Source of the DNA: Rhabditoides inermis
Taxonomy: Eukaryota; Nematoda; Chromadorea; Rhabditida; Rhabditidae
DNA: 64,000 bases
Assembly (NCBI GenBank): GCA_963966185.1
Contig: CAWZYM010000151.1
Coordinates: forward strand, 1,901,001-1,965,000
Direction: 5' to 3'
Shown in pieces: positions 39,067 to 52,768 of the stretch. The notes beneath the pieces are model-generated. The model was not told the DNA's origin. It made no database searches and saw nothing but the letters and a program-made list of their open reading frames with translations. Every line of letters starts with the position of its first letter. Within the stretch, counting starts at the first letter, position 1. A program made the position numbers and the translations under genes.

Positions 39067-42000
39067 GCTCTCTCCGAAATCTTTTCACCCAACTGGTAGG
39101 CTCTCTCAGAGGGGGATCATTCGGTTTTGTGTTGCGCAGAGAGAAGAGAGAGGGACTCGAGAATCGATTTGAAACAGGGCAAGATGTGAACAAACATGTT
39201 ACAGTATGCTGACTCGGCAAACCGCTCTCTCTCTCTCGTATGTTTTTCGTCGGCAAACGACCAGTGAGCGCGCGCGGCGCGGGGCTTTTTCTCGCCCCTC
39301 GCACACCAATCCAGACCAGACGCATACTGTAACCAGCCAATCGAACTATTGCGTACTGTCTTTCAGTCTCTCTGCTTTGTGTTCCATCCATGTGTCTTCC
39401 AGGCAACGCTGCTACGAAAAAAAAACGATGCTGCCACATAAAAAACGAACAATCCCAAAAAAGGCGCAATGATAGGGGCAAGAACCTGTTGGCTGCACCC
39501 GCCATTTTTGCGTCACTCCCTAACTTCCGGACCGCAATGGCCCCTTAATCCGTCGCCGATCCTAATTATGAAGGGTGAAGATGGGATTTATTAGATCTGC
39601 CTCAACTTGTCAAGGTCGCATAAGAGGCAAAAAGAGAGGAGGAACGGCGGCCGTAATTTGGCCTGCCATGCATCCATCATAGACGAACGCATCTCTCTGG
39701 CAGCGCCAGCTCCCTTTGTACCTCACACAGACTATTTCAAAATCGCCCCAGCCGTCAAAAGAAGGCGCCGACCGGCAGAGCAGAGACACTCTGACCGGGA
39801 TGGTACCTGTGCAATTGTGTCATGGAGTATTCCGAGTAAAGTGCACTCTTCTTCTCTCAGCTCTCGCGGGTGAAAGTGGCAAGGCGGGCAGAGACGCAGA
39901 TCCCGAACCCGATCCTTGCGCAACCGACGACGCATCATCAATATAGCCGGACGAAATCCACGGAAAGCAGCGAAAGTGGAACAATTTGAAACACGCTGCA
40001 TCCCCCGTGGCAGACGGCGAGAGCCGGCGAGAGAGTGTGAGATCAGGGGAGGGTCCGACGGGAGAGCGGACGAGAGATGCGGCGGGCGTTGCGCGGAAAA
40101 ACTGGTCCGTAAAAAGGCGGCAGCTCAGGCGGGCAGTGAAAAGAAGTAAGCGAAAGAAAACCGGGTAGGAAAGAGAGGGAGGAAGAAGGGGGCGCCTGGA
40201 TATAGAAGGGATATATGCAGACAGCCGGAATAGAAAGCGAAATCCGACGGGAATCCCTGCCACCGGGGGACTGTTTTCATCTATATAATAATAAAATAAT
40301 ATACCACTCGTTTCAGTAAAAACCTTTGATATACCGTACTACAGTACACAGTAATGAGAGTACGGCTACGGTAATGAGTGGTTGGCGGTGGGCGTCTAAT
40401 CATCCGATTGTTCCTGGGTGCGGGGGCTGCGGCTGTCATTAGTCGGAAGGGACCATCGGCCCGAAAGAGAGAGAGGATCACTCACCCGCCGACAGAACTC
40501 TATTGTCACACATGCACGCGGTGCAAAGAGGTGGAAAAAGAGAGTGTGCCATTCTATTCATACAAAGAACACCTCTCCCTCTCCCCCTTTGCGGGTGCGC
40601 CAAGTGCACTCTCCTCATACCAGCTGACGTCGAGATGTCATTCTATCATCCTACCGCATTGGCATATCCACTCTTTCACTGAAACAGTCATCATACCCAT
40701 ATTCCCTGTTTACATGTTGATGTTTTGTATCCGCAGGTATTCATATGTATATGGCTGTTTTACAGGTGTGCCGTTCCCACCGTGGGCTACCGTAGTCCTG
40801 CCACCCTAGTCTTCGGACAATAATCGTAAACCGCCGCGAATCTCACTGGCAAAAAGCCGATGGCACAGCGGTGAAAAACGGTCCGCCCAACGGGGGCTCT
40901 CATGAGCCAATGCGGGCAGAAAAAGGGGGAGAGAGGAGAGAGAAAGGGTGGTGCCAATGTTCGATCACCTGTATTTCATCCTACCAAAAAAACGTGGCGC
41001 CGTTGGGAATGTGTGAAAGTTCCACACGCATGGCTGGCTTTGCTATGTGTCTTCTTTCTCTTTCCATGTATTCTAGAAATATTGTCAGTAAAAATGTCCG
41101 AGGATCAACTGAGTCACAACACTCAAAAGCTGACCGCAACAACGTTGCGCCACTAGACACATTCAAAACGGAACAAAGACACACCTCAAGTCAAGAAGTC
41201 AAGTGTGCGTGGGTGGAGACGTGAGCCTTACTCGAACCCGTGCGTGAGTACCGGTAATTAGTAGGCGGTGCTCATTACTGGAGTAGGAGAGGGGGGAGGA
41301 GGAGGGGACAATGAGGACACTCTGTGTGTGAATGGAGGGATGCGTCCCCAGCTGACAACAAACAACAAGGGAGAGGAAGGCTACAGGTATTGTTTTACTG
41401 CCTGGGAACTGTCATGACGAGATTGATAATGAGGAGATTTGCATTTGAATATGTGAAATAATTGTTTTTTTTCAATACATTTTCAAAATGATGAACTATA
41501 CCAAGTTGCTAATAAAAATAGAATTTAACTCTAAATAGATACTGAAAAGTACAAACGTTATCAGTTATCAGGCACATGACTTTTTTACCAAGGCAACAAG
41601 ACAGTTTCTCGGCGCTCCGTGGTCCAATTGGGCTTTTCGAATGCGGCATGATACCTGGTCGTGATCTATCCGTATCTTCAACTGATCTATGTCAACCGAG
41701 TTCTCTATTTGTACAGTAGTTTTGGATATGATATTTGAAGGCATATTTATGAAGACCGCTCTGTTCGCAGAAGAAGGAGAAGGGAAGGGAGAGCAATTAT
41801 CTAGTGCGCGAAGGCATTTGGAACCCGGAAATAGAGCATAGAGCGCCGAGAAGCAGACATTTTTCAAAAGTTTATAAAACGGCAGCAATAGTCACTAACT
41901 GACGTACGTGCACCTGCCCAATTATGTAGTTGTTCTTTTTACACGTACGTGAAAGCTAATTATGTACTAATTGTATATTTGTTCAATTTTTGATACAGCC

Positions 42001-43598
42001 AGATTCAGATAGAAGGAAGCCACAGAACACTTTCTCCCGTTCTTCCTGTTGTCACTTCCTGTTGTCTTGGAACTACCGGCAATTCCGCATCATATGTACG
42101 TGTCCGCGGAAACCATAGTTTCTCGCAATGCAATAATGGTCCCTCCGAGCAACCACAACGACCACCATGCATCCGTTCGATGATGTGTAATTCTGATGAG
42201 TGTAAAAATCATATTCAAGAAGGCTGCTTCCTCTCAGACAAAAAAAAACTGCACGTTCTCTGTGCATCGTTCAGAAAAAGTGAAAGAAAACATCTGTGAA
42301 GTGAGCGTTCTCTGATTACGCGGAGCTTTATGAGTCAGCGGCAATGTGTTTCAGGCACAACGACAACGATTGTCGACTTCTTCTTTCTGAAACTTTGTCT
42401 GCATAAAGATGATTATCAAGGGACCGCGTCACAGTTAAGCGCTTCCCCGCGTTGTCTTGTCTGATTTCTCTCGCTACCGAGTTTTGCAAATTGATTCCGG
42501 CTGGCAATAGGCAATAGCACAAACTATTCGATAAGCGATGGCTATACAATCTTGTTTGTAAATAGTATATATCTCATTTCCGAGCATTTCCGTTTATCAC
42601 ACTCACTGAAATACAAATAACGATCGTGACCAAGGTAATTGCTATTTTATCCGTGACACTATAATTGAAAGAGCCAAACATTCTAGTTCTAGGTAATTAA
42701 TGCGTTCGAATACTGAGAATAGATATAGATTTGAGATACGGGATATATCCCCCCCTTTTCTCGCGTTCACGTGCAGCCATCTCGCATATCTTCTAAACAT
42801 CATTTCGTCGCATTTCTGCGCTATTTCCCTTCGCGCGTCCTGCGATCTCATTTCATTAGGAGGGTCATGTGTAAGTCTATGAATATGAAAATGTGTCAAC
42901 TCCTACGGACTATATATCTCCGTTCGGAGTCGATAAATAATCACACACTTTATTATCCCCCCCCCCCCCGACAGTAGTCCTAAGAGGACGACGGTTTCGT
43001 TTTCTCTCAAAGTTATGCTACACCTCGAGGGTGTTTTTGAAGTTGGATGCAGGATGCCCGATAGTGTATCATGAGGACTGTTTTTCGTAATTGTAAAATG
43101 TAATTCGTATCTTGTTTTATCCGTTGTTGTGTGCAAGAACCTCTTAGTTTTCAAACCTTTCGCCTTTTTGCCCCCGTTTGATAGACATAGATCGTCGATA
43201 ATTCGAAAATTCGCGTACGGTGGGGGATACCCTATAGAGAAGATCGCGAGAGAGAGAGAAAGATCGGACTTTGATTTATGATTTTTTGAGAATTCACGAG
43301 ATCCCATCGGTTCTCGTGATGCATAAGGGCATAGACAGACTGGGCCAAAGAACCAATTTCGATGATCTTTGGCTTGAGAGAAACTCGGCTGTCCTCAAAT
43401 ACGACTTCCTTCTCATGGGAATCACTTGTCTTGTCATTTCAATACCGCCAACCCGCTTTGTTATGAGTTTTTCTCTCACGTTTACAAACATTTTGATCTT
43501 TTGGTGCCATGGATTCGTTACACTGACTGCCTCTCTCGTTACATTTAGCAAGCTAAGTAGAGAGAAGCAGAGAGGGGGAGAGAGTGAGAGTGAGAAAG

Positions 43599-43643
<45 letters not shown>

Positions 43644-44454
43644 GGCGGGAAATGGATACGTTTGAAGCAGCGGCTGTGGCAATGAAATGAGGGGAGACCC
43701 CCACTGACCGCAGTGATCTCCGCTTTTCGAAAAGCGAGAGAGTGCGCGGACAGTGGAGAGAGGCAGACATGCAGGAGGAGACTACTCCTTCCATCTTCCA
43801 GTCTGCAAAAGCTGCATAGCCACACGCGTTTTCTATGATTCCCCATTTATGTCGAGCTAATGTCTTTCGTTCACGCACGTCATTTGTCATTTCGTGTTCT
43901 TATGGAGACCTCTGAAGGGGTTTCCGCGTTCCCCTCCTCTCGCAGAGTCCAAAGCCCATTCTGCACGGTGAATGAGCTAGTCCCGCTAGTCCAAAGAACC
44001 AATCTGCGATCTTTTCTGCAATGAATTGCACGTGACCACATCCCCTCTTGGGAGTTGCTGTTCAGTCGCGGAGCAGTGTATGGGCGATGCAATGAGGCGG
44101 ACAAATGCCACCTTCTTTATCCGTTTCTGTTTTTTGTTCTCTTTAAAAACCACTTTCTTTCATTTCTCCATATCGATATCCATGGACAGACCACCTCGTG
44201 AGTTGGATTTGCCTATCCTCGTACTTTTCTTCGTGCCGCAAACACCATACATACATACATCTGCACTCTTGTGTTTTCTACTTCTCCGGAAAACACTAGT
44301 CTGGCACGTGTCTCCTCCCGAAAATGGGAGCTCCTCCTCCCTCTGCGTCTCTGCCGCCGTGCCACTCCGGCCCTCTCACTCTCGTCGTCTAGCCGCACGT
44401 CGATTCTTCTCTCTTCTATGGACACACCCTCAGGCACACATATACCGAACACAA

Positions 44455-44497
44455 CTCACTCACTCACTCGCTCACTCACTCACTCACTCACTCACTC
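44455..44497. repeat. (ACTC)n tetranucleotide repeat
   Basis: About ten near-perfect ACTC units. Confidence 0.95.
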
Positions 44498-45464
44498 CCC
44501 TATTTTCTAATTTACCGTATACATGCCTTTATTCCTGGTTCGCCTTATTCGATTTACACCTTTTCTCGGCTTCTGTGATTGCTCAATGGCAGATATATGC
44601 TAAAGCTATGCACTTCCTTGTTCGGACCGTTATTTCTTTCTTCTCCAGCCAGCGAAAAACATTCTGTGTTTCCAGTGTCTAGGAGTATAATTCTCGCCTC
44701 AATCTATCTCACTTCCGATACGTTCCATATTTGTAATAATCATAACACGCTTTCACGCTCTCCTCTAACAGCGGCGACATCGGCACATTAGCCGACGCGC
44801 GTCTGACGACGGCCGTCTGACGTCTGACGTCTGACTGCTCGTCATCTGGAGCACTCACCGCACACGTCGCTCTCTCCTCCCGTGTTATTGTGTGTGAGGG
44901 CTTTACGCGTAGCGGTAATAACATTCCCACTACACGAATGCTATTTGTCATTTGTATTCACCCTTTCCCTATACGGCTTCGTAGCCTGCCGCGATTTCTC
45001 GACAAGCTCGTCATGCTTTGTCCGACCAGCTATAATGGCTATTTTCAACTTACAGTACTCCTGGTGACGATGTAATGTTTCCGCCCTGTGTTTATCTGAT
45101 ATATCTGAGAATCTGCGCCTCGCACGTCTGATGTTCTGATGTTCTGAACTTTTCTTTCTTTCACACCCATTCCAAGCCCCGCCCACTCGCAGCCTGCAAA
45201 GTCGCACACCATTTCACGCAACGCTTCAATATATATTCATGTCGCGCACACTTGTACGTCACTGTATACCATTTCGTGACGTCATTCATATGCTAATTGT
45301 GAATATGGAAATGTTTGAGTTGCTCGGTGCGTCGACTTACTGCGAGTGAGTCGAGTCGTCTGCCGGCGACGCTTTCCCTGTTGAAAACGGTGATCGGAGA
45401 GAGACACACGGGCGCCACACCGCGCACTCACTACCGCTGCAAGAGATACGCCGAACACACAGGT

Positions 45465-45670
45465 AGGGAGGGAGGGAGAGAGGGAGGGAGAGAGGGAGGG
45501 AGGGAGGGAGGGAGGGAGGGAGGGAGGGAGGGAGGGAGGGAGGGAGGGAGGGAGGGAGGGAGGGAGGGAGGGAGGGAGGGAGGGAGGGGGAGGGAGAGAG
45601 AGGGAGGGAGAGAGAGGGAGGGAGAGAGGGTGGGAGAGGGAGGGAGAGAGGGTGGGAGAGGGAGAGAGGG
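45465..45670. repeat. (GGGA)n purine tract
   Basis: About 200 bases of GGGA/GAGA on the plus strand, ending about 40 bases before the start codon of the GNAT gene. Dense runs of three Gs permit G-quadruplexes, and the opposite strand is pure pyrimidine. Confidence 0.96.
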
Positions 45671-45711
45671 GATGAGGATGTGGTAATATGATTCTCTGTT
45701 GCAGAGTAATC

Positions 45712-48514
45712 ATGCTGGTCGAGCTCTCTTCTTTCGAGGAGCTCTCCTCTGCCCTATTGGAGCTCGAGGCTCTGCCACTCCCCGATATGCTCTACTTTGT
45801 CTGCTCCATCCGCAATCACCTCGACGACAAGTGAATACGCTTACGATACTTTGAACATGACTACGGTAGCCGCACTGGGCACTACGGTGCATGCAATCTG
45901 CAGTTCTAACTACTGTATTGCAGCACATAATAATAGCGGGAAACGAGTAGTTACTGAAAAAGGGAGCGGGGCAAAAGAAACAATGTTTCTGTGCGAACAC
46001 AACAATTGTCTCACACTCAGAGATCTCTCTCCCCATTTCAAACAGAGATGTGTGATGTATTTGAGATAGATATACGGTAGTCCTTTATCATATCACACGT
46101 CAGTCGAAAAAAGAAACCGTGTAAAACAGGACGTAAGTAAGTGGGAATAAGGATAATCCACACGAATTGCTTCGTTATGTGTGAGAATAGACAATGACGG
46201 ATTGCCTTTAATAGAACCGAAAAAGAGTGTTCCCGTGCATCTCCCAATCATGGGCAATTCTTCTCGAGGGTTTCAGTAATTCTTTAGGTGTTGAGATTTT
46301 GCTTGCAAACAGAGAAATGAGCAAATGGCGCGTTTTGCAAGCATAAAACATGTAATGTCAAGAAAGGAAGAAAGACGCGAAAGTCAGGAAGAAACTATAA
46401 TTCCATTTCCTGGTCACGTTATCTAGTTACTGTTATGTTGTCTTTTTTCGTTGACTGCCGTCGGCGGATTCAAAATTCGAAGTTCACTCGGCCGCTTTTT
46501 CAGCGCCCGCATTTCTCCCCCGGAATCCATGTACTTTTTTTTGGATGAAGTGCTCATTTTTATCAAACATACGGTAGATCTGCAAAGACGTCACTCATTG
46601 AAAGTAGGGAGGGGATTACATATTGAATGCACCGTATTGGTAAGGGATTTCTGAGCGTCGGAGAGCAATTGAAAGACAGCAGGCAACTTAAATAGATAAA
46701 AATTCTAGAGGCAATAACGCAATAGAGGCACCGAAGTTTTTGCGATTCGCAACGAACGTGTCAATGCTTCAAACTTCAAAGATGAGAAAATCGCAAAAAC
46801 ACACCAAACAAAAAACTTACAAATCGCTATTGCAGATTCCCGGAGTCTCCCATTCGAGTATTCGCATTCCCGGAGAATGGCCCAAAGAAGTACTGGCTCA
46901 TGTTCAAAGACAACCTCTACATCGAGTAAGTGCCATTATTAAAGGAGGAATATAATAGTACGCATTACTATTGACGTCGTTATTCCAGCGCGTACTGCAT
47001 GCTGGCGCACAACCCCAACCTGCCCTACAACCACGCAGAGTTCCTCGATTGCCTGCGCGAGTTCAGGTATGACCCGGTTCCAGGTCCCGCCACGAATCAT
47101 GTTTTGTGAGTCCCAGCACGATGGTGGCATTACAGGGTGCGCGCCTTGGGCGCGCTGAACAGCGGTCGTCGGCATTTGATGACCGGCAAGCAGCAGCTAG
47201 TGAAAGCAGTGAGTGTGATACACCCTAAAGAGAGTGTGTGAAGTGATCGACGACGAGTAACCAGGTACATACAACGCAGAGGTTTCAGGGCGACCATACG
47301 GTTTACTCATTTGAATACGTTTCAGTACGGTTCTCTGATGCGCAATATCATGTGCGACCTGGTATCGTCGGATTTGTGCCTCAACCTGTATTACATGACA
47401 GAGGAACAGAAGAATGCCGTTGCTAAGGTAGGCTTGCTATAATGCTATTATGCATCTTTACTATAGCTCTCTACTTTTATTTGAAGATAAGCAGAAAACG
47501 TTACTGTACTATTACTATAATTAGGGTAATTGAAACAATTTTTTCTAATATACTGAGGAAATCGGATTGTGATACATTGCACTATAAGAGATTGTTGGAA
47601 CACAGTATCCGTAAATGACAATGTTTACAACCCATACATGAACAGCTCCCAGTGATTACACACCGTTCCCATGAACACTGAGAAACATAGTTACCTTGTA
47701 TTTTAGTCACTACCCTTATTTTCATTCATGAGGATAAAAGTCAGAAAAAAAAGAAAAAAAAGACCCAAAAAATATGACCACTTGACACCGATACACAACA
47801 ATGACACATGACACATCGCATCTGCTTACTGTTCTAAAACTAAAACACCCACGTCTACCGATACGTTTCACTCGGATAAGAGATAAGATACGTTTCACTC
47901 TGTCTATACGTTTCCAGGTATCGATCGATCTGCCTTCCGGCTACTCTTTCGAGGACATTGACGCGGAATCAGAGGCCGCTCTCATCAACGACACATGGGT
48001 GCACGCGGGAGCGGGCGACCTCGAGCAGACCATGTGAGTACGGTAGAGGTACGGTAGGAAGATTACGGTACTTAGATGTTTGGTGGCTCGCTCTCTGAGT
48101 TATTCCAAGCGTACTTGGGTCATGGGTTTTGAGTGGTAGTTTTTTTCGCACACGCAATCCTGCAGTCGGAAAATACGTGCTCACTCACTCCGAGTCACTC
48201 TATCTATACGTTGCTTGGGCTTCTTCGAATATTCATGACGCCGCAGTAGAACCCAGGAGCCAACCTGCACACGTTGTCGGCTGAGAAACAAAAGATCACG
48301 TCATCTGTAAGGGTTCTCTGAGAAAGTCGACGTCCTCGGGCGCTGAGAGTATGGGTCATGCCTCTCTCAATCAGACCCACTTCGCATAACAGCATTTGTC
48401 GGGGGCAGCCCCTTTCGTCGCCCGCTTTCGCAGAGAGAATCTAGTTTGAGGCAAAGATCGACATCCCTCTGCTGCGTCACATCCGAAGGAGCGAGAGAAG
48501 GAGGGAGAGAGAGA

Positions 48515-48551
<37 letters not shown>

Positions 48552-49608
48552 GGGGGTATTTGCAAGGGAAAGCTAAAACCTAAAAAGGAAAAAGCTTAGC
48601 TAGGCATCGAGTTTCAGAGTGAACGTTTGCATAGCATATTCGGAACGTTGCGATAGAGACATGCCATGCACAATGAAAAAACCGATGAAGAAGTAATCAC
48701 AAGACGTTTGTGTGAACAATGCAGGCTAATTACCTCCTTTTAAGCTGTAAGAGTTTGGTGAGTGAACAGTGAACAGAATATAATCAATTCATAGGAAAAC
48801 AACTTTTAAAACATTAAAAACAAAATAAACCTGCTATAATTGCAGTGCGAAGCTGCAGCAGTTGCCGTCTGCTTGCGTGAAGCACAGGGGACAGCCAGTG
48901 GCATTCGAGATGTGCGACCCGGCTGGATTCTACAACAACCTGTTCGTCATGCACGAACACAGGTGCGTGTTCCCCTCCTCTCTCCCTTCCTCTCTCTCTC
49001 CCCCCCTCTCTCTCTCTCCCTTCCTCTCTCCCTCTCTCTCCCTCTCTCTCTCTCTTCCTCTCTCTCTCTCTCTTCCTCTCTCCCTCCCCCCTCTCTCTCA
49101 CCCCCTCTCTTCCAGACGTCGTGGCCTGGGCACCGCCGTCGAAACTCGGCTCAGCCAGATTTGTGTCGAGTGAGTGTCTTAAGAATTTGAATGTAATCAG
49201 AAAATGAGTAGTCTGTGAAGTAAGAGTCTATTCGGAGAATGGGACGTATTTAATGACCTTTTTGACGAGAGTCAGCTTATGACTTGCACTCATCAACGAT
49301 CACTTTTGCAGACTCGACTGGCCCCCCTTCAAGACAGTGGACAAGAAGAATAAGATTGTGATTGATGCCAGCGAGCAGTCGGCATTCTGGACGAGGTACT
49401 GTAATTCTACCGTAGTCTTGCGACTGTACAGTACACATTCATTATGGTCAATTCAGCAAATAGTACCGTATATCTGAACCTGGTACTAGAATACTATCGT
49501 ATACAAACAATCATTTGCAGATGGGAAGACGCGGCGGGCAACGCGCAGACGATGATCTTCCAGAAGTGGGTGTGCGATCCGGATGGAGCGGATACGGTAG
49601 ACAACTGA
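45712..49608 (+). CDS. GNAT-fold acyltransferase-like protein, 306 residues
   Basis: Ten exons join in phase with no adjustment: 45712-45830, 46836-46925, 46989-47066, 47136-47208, 47326-47427, 47918-48033, 48846-48962, 49116-49169, 49312-49395, 49521-49608 (TGA). The N-terminal part reads MLVELSSFEELSSALLELEA, FPESPIRVFAFPENGPKKYW and MFKDNLYIDAYCMLAHNPN. The C-terminal half carries RRRGLGTAVETRLSQICVEL, which fits the R/Q-x-x-G-x-G/A acyl-CoA loop and following helix of GCN5-related N-acyltransferases. Proteins of this build in worms pair a poorly characterised N-terminal domain with a GNAT domain like that of glycine N-acyltransferases. The substrate is unknown. The exon upstream of 45712 begins after a TTGCAG acceptor, so a 5' non-coding exon or trans-splicing is possible. 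Confidence 0.8.
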
Positions 49609-50071
49609 TCTACCCAGCAGTCAGCTGATCACAATGATCTTCCCCGCTATCATCTAATCGATTGTATGTGTTTGTTGTCCCGTGACTCTTGTGACTGTTA
49701 ACGTGTCAGATATTGAATTTGTATATTGTGAGAATCTGTAATATTGTATTTATAATCAATCACCGAATGTGCTCGTTGTAGATGCAGCTTCCAATATTAT
49801 AGGGGGAGCAACGCCCCATTAGGCTCCGCCCCCTTATACCTATAGCCCCTATGGATCTTATAGATTCCACTTGTGTACGTATAGATTTCTAGTTATACAT
49901 ATATTCAATAATCACTCGTGCCATGAGAGAAATACTGAACGGTTTATGTCGTCCTCAGTCAGAAAGACTCGTGGTGTGGTGTGAAAAAGATCCGAATGAA
50001 GCGTTTCGATCACGGTTGTTGCATTTGATCCGAGAAGCCGCGAGGCTGATTGGTTTGTGTTTGATCTTCCC

Positions 50072-50886
50072 CTATCTGCTTATTCTGTCCTTGCCGCTGT
50101 GTGGGAGAAGTGGGAAGAGGAGAAGGGGGACGACGAGGAGGAGGAAGAGGAGGAGAAGTGTGCTCCTGCTCCTTCTCCGGACCAGGTGTGTCCACCTCCA
50201 TCGTTGCCTTTCCGGGGTTGATAGAAGGGAGGTGAACCGTTCTTTCTCCCGGTTTGTCTGAAACTCGTTATATTTTATATGTGGGAAAGCAAAGACAGAG
50301 AATTTCGATGTCAGAGGAAATGAACCTGTTGTTTGCAGGGGCCGTATCACACTGCCTCCCACCGGCAGAGGACACTCGAATGTCCTGAGGGGATTGCCTG
50401 GGAAGTTCGAGCCCGACTGGGTGAGCTGGTCAACGAGCATAGAGAGGTCCCTAAACCAGAGAAAATTTACTAACATCAAACTGAAAGGGAGAGAGGGGGG
50501 AAAACCATACTCACCTTCTTGTGCGTGCCAGCACGATCACGTTGTCGCACTTGGGGAAGGAGTCCGTTTGTGAGAGGACCATCACGTCTTCCGCACTTCC
50601 CAGTGGACTCAGCTGGTTCGAGTACGTCAGAGCGACTGAAAGAGGGTTGCGAAGACACATACACAATATGAAACAGGTATACGAACAACGCGAGAAAAGA
50701 ATATGAAAAAATATAACGATTGACCCACTCCTCACATCTACATTCGGAGCGAGCTGCAGAGTGATCGACCTGCAAGGAGAAGTGAGAAACGCTGTCTAAG
50801 ACTTTGTCGTCTTCTCCCTTCATCCTCAAGTCGGATAGTGACGAGAAAATAGTTACGAAATAGGAAGCAAGTGAGAAAGAGACTTT

Positions 50887-50941
<55 letters not shown>

Positions 50942-52280
50942 AAGAGAACCCGCCTGTCGGGATTGAGTGTGTACTGTCCGACGATGGACTTGCTTCGATC
51001 GCCGAGCGAGTACGAGAACTCCACCAACGACGAGTCAGCGACTGCAAAAGGATACTACGCACGTACGATAGTGAGTTTCTAGAATGCACTGCGTACTGAC
51101 CGGCGTTAGCCTGTGCATCTAGCATTTTAGGCACTACTGTATGCTTTATATCATCATGATTGTGTTGTCATATTCAGATATACCTATTCCGGATAAACGA
51201 TTGATTGATTGACTGACTGACATGTGAAGTTGGCGCACCGCATGGCTATCTCGTCTCGGAACAACGCGCCGATCGACACCCGATCAGAGAGGGGAATCTG
51301 CGAGGAGAGACGATCGATCGCCTGCGGTCATGATGAACAAGTGAACAGAGCAAATAGCAAAACCTCATCGACGTCTCCGAAGACTGTCTGTACGAGTCGT
51401 TTGCTGGCAAAGGCCAACTGCCAACTGCCCAGAAGATCCCGAGGGGGCAGAGAGGAGGGACACGGGTTGAAGAACTGCAAAGGGAGGGAGGGAGGAAGGA
51501 GAGGGAGGGAAGAATGAGAGGGAGGGAGAAGAGAGAAGAGAGAGGGGAAGAGAGAGAGAGAGAGAGAGAGAGAAAAGAGAGGAGAGAGAGACGTACCTCT
51601 CCAAGTGACTGCACCGCACTCGCCGTTTGCGGATCCACGGAGAACATTAATTGACCTGATCAAATTTAGAATGAAATATTAGATCAACAAAAAAGGTAAG
51701 TAAAGAGATCAAGAACTCAAAACTCAAGGAGTGCTAGTGCTACCTGATTGCAGGTCGGCCGAGTTGGGTATGACAACGCGGGAGAGGACCTGTCAATGGA
51801 AGAGATGACGTGCGAGGTATGTCGGCGGGTACGCTTCTACCCGCCGACCCAATCACTGCTTCACACGTCTTGTTATATAAATACATCACCGAGACTTTCA
51901 TTCGATAGAGATATGAGGGAAATAATTCGAATTATATACACGTCTCCCATACTGACGGCCAGCTGATCCGATCTCCACCACGTTGGTATCAGCTAATAAA
52001 ACGAATTGCCGATAGACATTCGATACGTTTCGCGTGTAGCTGATAGATGCGACAATACAAATACCAACCAATGAATATACATATTTTCCGTTTTATATGA
52101 AAAACATTCTGCCTATTGTTCTGAATATGGTTTTGCGTTCAATTAGAAAGATTCACCTACCTGCTCTCCGACTCCCCGCATAGACATGAGGGCGTTTCGA
52201 ATGATCTGCTCAATTGGGTCGACCGAGTGAGCAGCGTCGAGAAAGAGGAGAAGAAGGGGGAAGAGGAGGGGAGGAAGCAT
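50072..52280 (-). CDS. Secreted or type I membrane protein, unrecognised
   Basis: Exon 52280-52161 encodes a signal peptide (MLPPLLFPLLLLFLDAAHS) and VDPIEQIIRNALMSMRGVGE. In-phase exons follow at 51789-51744, 51655-51597, 51474-51364, 51321-51222, 51118-51101, 51042-50952, about 50767-50735, about 50637-50517, about 50451-50370, and a last exon to 50072. The body includes LMFSVDPQTASAVQSLGEFF, PRDLLGSWQLAFASKRLVQT, IPLSDRVSIGALFRDEIAMR, FSYSLGDRSKSIVGQYTLNP and ALTYSNQLSPLGSAEDVMVL. GSW could be a lipocalin-like G-x-W, but that is speculation. In the phase used, the last exon has a hydrophobic stretch (LLLLFLLLVVPLLLFPLL) that could be a membrane anchor; another frame gives a Pro/Glu-rich tail, so the C-terminus is uncertain. 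The intron 51221-51119 matches a dispersed repeat. Confidence 0.65.
51119..51217 (-). repeat. Repeat that forms a whole intron, copy 1
   Basis: The intron between exons ending at 51222 and starting at 51118 consists almost entirely of a sequence repeated at 54113-54208. Shared phrases include GGCACTACTGTATGCTT, ATATCATCATGATTGTGT, TCATATTCAGATATA and ATTCCGGATAAA, followed by GATTGATTGATTGAC. On the minus strand it supplies both the GTCAGT donor and the CTAG acceptor. Confidence 0.85.
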
Positions 52281-52768
52281 GGTTCACATGCCACCCATAG
52301 ACACTGCTGGCAAACTAGGCGATCAAACTGCAGCAAAGGCTATTGAGCACCCATGTGAAACGGTTCCCTCTCTCCGTTCTCCCTCCCCCTCCCTCCCTCT
52401 TCCCTCTCCATCGATCATGGTTCGCCGCGTGCGGTAATCACTCGGCGAGAGTGCGACGAGAGAGCGTGTGATGCGAGAGGGCGCAGACGCGGATCTGCCC
52501 GATCCGATACGCTCCCGAGTTGTAAACGAGTTTACGCGTTTGTGATATGATGTGTTTTGAACTCTAAAAAGTCACGGTCAATCGATGACAATATATCATT
52601 TCACGGTTGTTTCGAAATCCGATATGTACAGTTATTACTTTTCACTATTCCCATGAATGATAAACAATAAACCGTTTGCAATTTCCACGGACAGATGTGT
52701 TGCCGTGAGATCAGCGGTGATTGTGGTTGATAAGAGCGGAAGAGGGGGTGATGGAGTGGACTGTTCCA
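52281..52768. other. Divergent intergenic region
   Basis: Spacer between the start of the unrecognised secreted-protein gene (minus) and the first paralogue (plus). It probably holds both promoters. No motif is certain; a pyrimidine tract lies at 52366-52415. Confidence 0.5.

Noticed and set aside
39607..41224. Several 60-147-residue frames
   Set aside because: Overlap each other on both strands without domains; probably chance frames in moderately GC-rich regulatory DNA.
41568..41888. 106-residue minus-strand frame
   Set aside because: No recognisable motif, no neighbouring exon in phase and no LINE-like motif order.
43271..43890. Overlapping 139- and 198-residue frames
   Set aside because: Each is extended by a GA/CT microsatellite and shows no domain or splice partner.
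45306..45347. Upstream coding exon MEMFELLGASTYCE for the GNAT gene
   Set aside because: The frame does not run through the next acceptor to the ATG at 45712 without a stop or shift; it may be chance.
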